NCBI GenBank assembly: GCA_034509735.1
Contig: JACGWO010000001.1
Span: forward strand, 15,888,854-15,952,853
Length of the DNA stretch: 64,000 nt
Reading direction: 5' to 3'
Source of the DNA: Sesamum alatum
Taxonomy: Eukaryota > Streptophyta > Magnoliopsida > Lamiales > Pedaliaceae
A program made the translations under genes and the position numbers. The notes under the pieces were generated by a model. It saw only the letters and a program-made list of their open reading frames with translations, did no database searches and was not told the DNA's origin. This document shows positions 57,563-64,000 of this stretch, one piece after another. Within the stretch, counting starts at the first letter, position 1, and the number at the start of each line of letters is the position of its first letter.

Positions 57563-60500
57563 ATGGACACTCAAGGAAAAGACAGTGAATTCTAAATTCG
57601 CCACAACGAAGTCTTCAAATTCAAGTACCAAGAGTCTCGGTGTTACTACGAGGAGTATGTCGAAGAAACTTAAGGAATCTTCCCAAATGACTCCTCCAAT
57701 AGAGTCTGCTCAGAAGGACATATTCGTGCCTAACCACGCAAGCGAAGATGACGAAGATAAATCTCCCCCGTCCTCTCCTCGCTCCGAATCTAGCTACTCC
57801 TTCACAACGAATGTGGCTCCAGTCCTGGTGATGAATGCCACGACCTTAGAAAAGCAAATCGCAAGCCTCATAAGAGCTACCGAAGGACTCACCAAGCATG
57901 TCCAAGAGCAAGATGCCCAAATCGCTAGGTTGATCAACAAGCCAGACAATGTTGAGGCAAGCCATATTCGGGGAAAGCAAGTCGAGACTCATGATGAATT
58001 AGAAATATCCACTAAAGAGAATTACACCGGGAAGGATAAACCTGCAAAAGAGCTTCAAGTTTCATCTGATGGATTGATTCCTGTAGATCAATTGAAAGAA
58101 TTCATTGAAGGGACCATCAGGAGCAAGATTGAGGGAAGTCCAAGGTCATCCTTTACCTACACCAAGCCCTACACTCCAAGAATTAACAACTTGAAAATGC
58201 CGATGGGCTACCAACCAACCAAAGTTCCAACAATTTGACGGCAAAGGCAATCCTAAGCAACATGTGGCTCACTTCGTCGAAAAATGCAACAATGCTGGAA
58301 CATATGGGGATCACCTAGTCAAACAGTTTATCCGATCACTAAAAGGCAACGCATTTGATTGGTATACTGATTTGGAGGCCGGTTCAATTGATGGATGGGA
58401 GCAGCTAGAGCAAGAGTTCCTCAATCGATTCGTTAGCATGATTGAACTTACATATTCCCGGCAGTGGAAGGATGAGCCAGTTATCGATTATATCAATAAG
58501 TGGAGGAATCTGAGCCTCAACTGCAAAGATCGATTATCTGAAGCTTCCGCCATTGAGATGTGCATTCAAGGGATGCATTTGGGCCTTCGCTACATTCTCC
58601 AAGGGATCCTGCCAAGATCATTCGAAGGCTTAGCCACTCGAGCACATGACATAGAGTTAAGTATGACAGCGAGTGGAGTGGAAGGACCACCTGTTCAAGA
58701 ACCCCGCAGAACCAAGGAAAGACAAGAAGGCAAGAAAGGGGGCAAGCCTTATTTGGAAGCTCCAAACAAGAAATCCATGGCAATAAATGTGGCACCCTTC
58801 AAGCTCCGAAGCAAGGCAAATAATGGTAGCATCCTAAAGAATAATTCTCCTTATAAGAGACCGCAAAGAAAATTAACCTTGAAGGAAATGCAAGCAAAGC
58901 AATATCCTTTCCTTGATTCCGATTTTATGACTTGTTGGAGGCTAACCTTATCGAATTACCCGAAGCAAAGCGACCTGAAGAAGCCGAACAAACGGATGAG
59001 CCAAAGTACTGCAAATATCATCGCTTAGTTGGGCATTCGATACAAGATTGCTTTGTGTTCAAAGACAAGGTTATGCAGTTAGCCCACCAAGGTAAAATCT
59101 CTCTTGAAGAAAATGTTGCAGCAGCAAATGTGATCTCGGTCAAGCGTGAGTCTTTTGACAGTGAAGCCTCCTGCAATACCACACATGAGAACGATACTGT
59201 GATCAATGAGGACGCTCGGTCTGAAAAGGAAGATTCCTCTGATGATGATGAATGCATATCCACCATCACTTTCACCGATGAAGATTTGCTTCTTGGGTCA
59301 AAACCACATAACCGCCCCTTGTTCGTCGTTGGATATGAATGTGAACAAAAGGTGAATAGAATATTGATCGAGGCTTTGCAGTCAATATCTTACCCCTACG
59401 AACCTTGAGAGACTTGGGGATCCCGATGGATGAGCTCGCAAACAGTCGCCTCATGATTCAAGGCTTCAATCAAGGAGGACAAAGGGTTATCGGCATTATA
59501 AGGATAGAATTGTTGATGGATAACATGGCGTCAACTGCACTATTCCACGTTATAGATGCCAAGACTTCTTACAACATGTTTCTTGGTTGCCCTTAGTTGC
59601 ACGAAAATTTTGTGGTCCCCTCAACATGGCACCAATACTTCAAATACTGCCACAATGGCATAGTGAAAAGGATACTCGGTGATAGCCTTTCACCGAAGCT
59701 AAGTCGCACTTCGCCGACGCCAAGTACTATGTTGAAACTGCCAAAAGAGGAAAAGAGATTTCACCCTCAGAGAAACCAAAGTCACATGACGATCGAAGCA
59801 TGAGGAGAAATGAGCAGCCCGTTGTCGAGGCCGGATTTTCAAAGAGTCTGACTCTACCATTGACTTAAATCAACGCGAGGCAACCATCGAAACTGCCACT
59901 CGAAGGATTTGTGTCCTCAACCCAGAAGGAAGAAGAGGGACATGAAGTATTGGCTATAGATGGAAAAGGGTATGATCCTAAGGCCTTCAAACTGCTAGTT
60001 AAAGCCGGGTATAATCCACAAGAAAGATTAGCCCTTGGAAAGCTTCCTCCTGAAGCCAACAGCAAGAAGCTCCATGGACTCAATGCCACCCAAATAATGT
60101 TAAAAGAAAAAGGGCACGCAGTCCCAAATTCACGTGTAGGTCTTGGCTTTATCCCTCCTAAGCCTATCCGCATCGCCATAAAAATGGCCAGCAGCAACCA
60201 TGTCAACGAAAGTCTCTCTTCAACAGAAGATGACCAAGGGAAAGAAAATCTACGAGAGTCCGTCTTCAACAGACTTGGCACACGTAAAAGAATGGTGCAT
60301 AGAAAGACCAACAATCAATCTATCTTTGATAGACTTGGTCCACGGAAAAGAATGATGTACCAAAAGAAAACCATGTCCAAGGTGGCTGCACAATCTAAGG
60401 AAAACATCACATCCTCACAGAAACTTAGAAGTTCGATTCCTTCCAGAATAAGACGCCACACAACTCTAGACATATCATGTGGTAGAGTCTTGAAGGTTAA

Positions 60501-60720
60501 AATAAGAACAATGGTCTTCACACAAGTTCAACTTAATGACGAGGATGACAAAGAAAGCGTAGCATCATCCAGTTATGTTAACGGCAGTGTTGAAGAAGAC
60601 ATTACCCAAGTTCATCACATCACCTTAGCTGAAAATGATGAAGTTGAAAGAGAGGATACTGAAGATGGCTTGAAGATATGCCCGATAAATGGAAATTTCT
60701 TGAAGCGGTATTACGCCTAA
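57563..60720 (+). pseudogene. gag-protease of element C (broken, pol core missing)
   Basis: ATG at 57563 meets a stop within 11 codons; the gag frame continues from 57585. Order: basic N terminus, coiled-coil segment (TTLEKQIASLIRATEGL), gag core from 58264 (HFVEKCNNAGTYGDH, FIRSLKGNAFDWYTDLEA), zinc knuckle CKYHRLVGHSIQDC near 59010, protease C-terminal part (LRDLGIPMDEL, DAKTSYNMFLGCP). Frame changes lie near 58220 and 58930, TAG at 59594-59596. At about 59365-59385 the protease active-site Asp-Gly-Gly region is disrupted by a small deletion. The last frame (59911-60720) has a doubled FDRLGPRKRM-type motif and ends in FLKRYYA. No RT or integrase lies between. Confidence 0.78.
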
Positions 60721-61092
60721 AAAAAAGAAGAAAAAAGAAACAAAAAAAACCCGAAAATAAGAAAGAAAAAAAAAACTCTTGGCCCGCATGAGTATAAACC
60801 GTGAACGGCCCTCCCCTCTCCAAACAAACATTTTGTACCCCTAAACTACGAATTGACTTGATCCTGGTACGTAGGCAGCTTAGATTCTAAGTTCACTCAT
60901 AATACTTAAATGAGTTTTATTCCCCTTATGAAGTCGTCGAGAGTGGAAATACTCAAACATGCTCAAAGATTGCAAGATAGAAAGAAAAGGAAAAGCTTCT
61001 ATTACGTAATCTCAAGGAAACATTGGAGTTCATGACATGGAACAAAGAAAAGAGAAATCAAATGCGATAAAATAAGAGGTCCTAAGCTAATC
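60721..61092 (+). other. Post-gag non-coding region with conserved motif
   Basis: An A-rich run follows the gag stop. At 60847-60890 the block GACTTGATCCTGGTACGTAG then GCAGCTTAG matches the inverse of 15416-15460. No gene. Confidence 0.65.
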
Positions 61093-62112
61093 TCAAGCAA
61101 ATTGACGCAAATCCTTCAACCCTTCCTTGAGGGCTTCCAAGTGTGTCCTTGAAGCCTCCAAACTCGCAACTACTTCATCGTTGAGGGGGGTAGTATTCTC
61201 AAGCGCTGCAATTTCCTCCACAATTTCACGAACTCCAACTTGGGCACTATGAAAAAGTTGATTTTCTTCCTTCAGAGTAGCACATAAGTTCTTCCTACGC
61301 TCTTTCAAATCCGCAAGCTCCTTCTCAACACGCTTCAACTCGTCCGTAGTAGATTGGACCTTGGAAGCTCCTCCACTTTCTTTAGCGCGGGCCTCTTGAA
61401 GACGATTGTTGGCTTCCTTTAACTTCCGGTCAAAAAGATCTTTGGATAACCTTTCAGAAGATGACGACCTCGCCTCATCATAAGCAGCAGCCTTGGCAAA
61501 CAACGTGTTCATCGATTCTTCCACGTTTGAGATATCAAAATTCTGAAAACTCTTCATAGACTCAAGAATGAAGTAAACATCGTCTTCGATTGATGAGATG
61601 AAATCAATTGGGGTGTTTGATATCTTCACAAGAAGATCACTCCACAACTTCTGAAGGAACTCCTTTTGATGATTAAGAAAGAACCTCTCGCCTTCAAATA
61701 CCGACACAGCGGCTTGGCAGGAGGGTTGTTTTCTCTTAAGCCCCATCCCAAGAGGACAGGTTGTAGCCAACAAGTTAGATCTAGAAGTCGATCCTTGGCT
61801 GTCTTGGGAAGTTTCATCATCTTCCACGGCTAAGACTTCAGTTTCGAGCTACGATAATGCATCAGCTAGAGTTAGAAACAAAAGAAGATCTTATCACAAA
61901 AAAAAAGGCAAAAGAGTAAGAAAAAAAATAACCTCCTTGACAAAATACAACATCAATGGTCCATGACTTGAGCCTTCATCATCAACGTCGATGTTTGTTG
62001 GTTTCGATTCCCTCTTCGACCTCTTCCAATGACGATCACGGTTGCTACTCCCGCTTACTTCCAAGGAAATGGGAGCACTTTGCTTCTTATCTACTTCAAA
62101 GAGTTCAACCAC
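61093..62112 (-). CDS. Antisense coiled-coil exons of the PMD gene in element C
   Basis: Read on -, an exon ending at 61933 (LYFVKE, donor GT) is followed by an 84-nt intron and an exon from 61848 to 61093. The last exon encodes about 250 residues. A Ser-rich start (SQDSQGSTSRS) leads to helical sequence, with a long coiled coil at its end (KRVEKELADLKERRKNL; VREIVEEIAALE). These are most likely the C-terminal exons of the PMD gene just upstream on the same strand. Between 62113 and 62460 the frame has stops, so the join is not clear. Confidence 0.6.
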
Positions 62113-62460
62113 TTGAGAATTTCACTTGGGATGGGAAGTAGCCGGCTCACGAGGTTGGGCTTGGGCGACTCTTTCACCACACTTCTTACCTTTTGGAGAA
62201 GCTTGACTTAGGCTTGAGGCGAGTAACTTCGTCAAGTTTTCTTCAAAGTAGCCACCGTGAACTCCAAGCCTCTACCTTTTGTATGCCTCAGAGGAGAACT
62301 TCTTCATATTTGGGGGCATGGGAGGGAACAACACTTTTTCCATGATCTTGGACAGAATGCACATACATCAATAACGGATTCCACCCTCTAAAGAAGCTTC
62401 GCGAACGTCTTGCGAAAGAATCCCCGACACGTCTTGGAAGAAACCAAATTAACGACTAAA

Positions 62461-63927
62461 TCAATGAGGGCTATAGGGCTCAACAACAAAATGATCGCCT
62501 TGCCGCAGAGGAAGGTAGTTCGAACGAACGGCCATAAAATAGATTTCTTCAGACTCTGTGGTGTGCCCGTCGTCTGTGAATGAAAAATCCTTGTCCCTCA
62601 CAATCATGTTGCAAGTCCAAGAGATAAAGTCGCCTCTGTGTAGCCTTTTTCTCGCTTCTTGCGGATCGTAGTATTTTGCGGCTCCTTCGCCTGAAAAGAG
62701 CGTCATCTTGGGCCCACGAACGCTTTGCACAAGTTGATAGTGAGTCTTGAAATAATAAGCTATCCAACTATAAACAAAGTGAATCAGAAATGGAGAGTGT
62801 ACGCAAGTTGGCCTTGGGGAGTTGGAGATCTTATTCAAACCTCTGTAAATACTAGCCAAGATAGGAACTACAAGACCAATCCTTCGACTGGCTACCATAG
62901 CACTCGCCACCTTGAAAACACTCGGGCGTATTGAACCAACATCTTGAGTGGGAAGGACAAAAGTACAAAGCCAACACGCCAAATACGCCGCCAAGAATGT
63001 CTCTTCCTTTGAACTCCCTTCGATACCAAGCCTCGAGAACAATGCCTCGTCCGCCATGGACCACTTGCCATGTACCCCAAAAGTCCCGGAGGGGTTATGG
63101 GTTGACTTAGGACGAACGGCCTTCTTTTCTTTACGCGGAGGGGGCTCGCGGTATTTCGTCGCCCTTCTAAGCCAAAACTTGACCCATTTATCGACAGGAA
63201 CTTGAGAGGATTGACCATCGTTATTACTCTTTCAAAGCAAATGGTAGGCGTGAAATAGGAACTTGCAAGAACGAGGCACAAGTCCCCGTCCTGTCTTGTC
63301 AATCCCGTTAAGCTCCTTTGCACTTGGAACAACCTCGTCATAAAGGAGTCCCGCCATAGGAAGTCCGGAAAGGGTATGCACGTCCCACAATGAAATAGAC
63401 AATTCTCCAAAGGACGTCAGAAAAGTGTTGGTAGATGGGCACCACGCTTCGCAAAATGCCTTGATGATATCGGAATTGCGGTCATAGGTAAATAGTGAGG
63501 CATATACGGCATCATATATTTGAGCCGCGACTAGCTTGTCTTTGCACCGGCTAAGTACGTCTTCCGTCCACTCCCAAAACCCTTTGATGAAGCGGAACTT
63601 GCTGGCAAAGTGAATGTTGTCGCCCCACTTGGCTTTTCCTTCAATAATGCGTCGGCCTAACGTCGGTAGAAAGCTTGGTTCATCAGAACAACGGTGATGG
63701 GTCGCTTGCAAAGACCACACCTTGGAAGTCTTGCTCAATGAAACTTCTCGAGACCATTGTTCCGTGTGAAGTGGAGTCGTCAACCTTGGCCATTGCTTCG
63801 CATATCGACCGATGAGAGGTGTGTGAGTCGTCAAAATCGTCCCTTTCTCTGTGAGTTGACTTTCATCGTCAAGAATTACTAAGTTTTGTGGACCGGAGGA
63901 AAGAGACTCATCTTCGAAGTAAACCAT
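62461..63927 (-). pseudogene. Antisense plant mobile domain (PMD) protein in element C
   Basis: From ATG at 63925-63927, one frame of 489 codons is broken only by TGA at 63232-63234. Before it are the PMD hallmarks (YDRNSDIIKAFCEAWCPSTN, FGELSISLWDVHTLSGLPM); after it VDKWVKFWLRRATKY, ETFLAAYLACWLCTFVLP, IRPSVFKVASAMVASRR and VYSWIAYYFKTHYQ. PMD proteins include the plant nuclear factors MAIN and MAIL1, involved in silencing and genome stability, and many transposon-borne relatives. Here it lies antisense to gag within an LTR element, so it is a transposon-borne copy. The single stop suggests recent loss. A GACAG acceptor-like site 12 bp before the ATG leaves open an upstream exon. Confidence 0.78.
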
Positions 63928-64000
63928 GTTGCAAGCTGTCGAAACAAAAAGGGAGAATGTAATTGAGCAAAAAAAAAAAATCACAAGGATTCACACTCAA

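Larger units (their letters stand above)
56556..64000 (+). mobile_element. Non-autonomous gypsy-like LTR element C (left part)
   Basis: It has a 5' LTR, primer site, gag-protease on +, a conserved non-coding motif, then an antisense multi-exon PMD gene on -. RT, RNase H and integrase are not found. The 3' LTR lies beyond the window. LTR start, primer site, gag and the post-gag motif match the nested element at 14539-18109, so both belong to one family. Confidence 0.82.

Noticed and set aside
1..64000. tRNA, rRNA or other structured RNA genes
   Set aside because: Reading both strands I saw no cloverleaf-like or rRNA-like sequence. A dedicated covariance search would be decisive; I could not run one.

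Overview
The window is nuclear DNA of a flowering plant, most likely a eudicot. The evidence is intron-bearing genes with GT-AG splice sites, a WAT1-type transporter, a small GRF zinc-finger gene, AT-rich intergenic DNA and layered plant transposons. I see no sign of a bacterial or organellar origin. Only one gene looks like an ordinary, intact host gene: a 7-exon WAT1-related (EamA/MtN21) transporter at 41731-44122. Nearly everything else is mobile DNA.

Layout. (1) 1-22564: two degenerate Ty3/gypsy retrotransposons of one broad family (A, then B) in tandem, sharing the LTR at 8772-9496. Each carries gag-protease-RT-RNase H-integrase on + and an antisense gene between pol and the 3' LTR. The antisense gene has a Transposase_28-like domain followed by a coiled coil. 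The integrase of B is cut by a 3.6 kb gag-only LTR element in the opposite orientation (14539-18109) that contains a 12-unit minisatellite. (2) 23243-39043: a PIF/Harbinger DNA transposon with matching TIRs and a TAA target duplication. It holds a decayed DDE transposase and Myb/SANT-like gene on -, and an apparently intact GRF zinc-finger/membrane gene on +. (3) Inside it, 26947-34810 is a Mutator-like unit with inverted ends and a 10-bp target duplication. Its cargo is a genome-length endogenous pararetrovirus (Caulimoviridae) beginning at the tRNA-Met primer site. (4) 39044-56555: GC-rich repeat DNA, the WAT1-related gene, then AT-rich DNA with a Mutator-type MITE, a possible Helitron end, two other MITEs and a 5'-truncated LINE. 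(5) 56556-64000: the left part of a third LTR element, same family as the nested element in B. It has a broken gag-protease on + and an antisense plant-mobile-domain (PMD) gene plus coiled coil on -.

The main points of interest are the viral genome packaged between DNA-transposon ends inside another DNA transposon, the GRF gene within the Harbinger element, and the recurrence of an antisense 'DNA-transposon-like domain plus coiled coil' gene in two different LTR-retrotransposon families. Domain names come from recognising motifs in the translations, not from database searches. Boundaries given for decayed elements are approximate unless stated.
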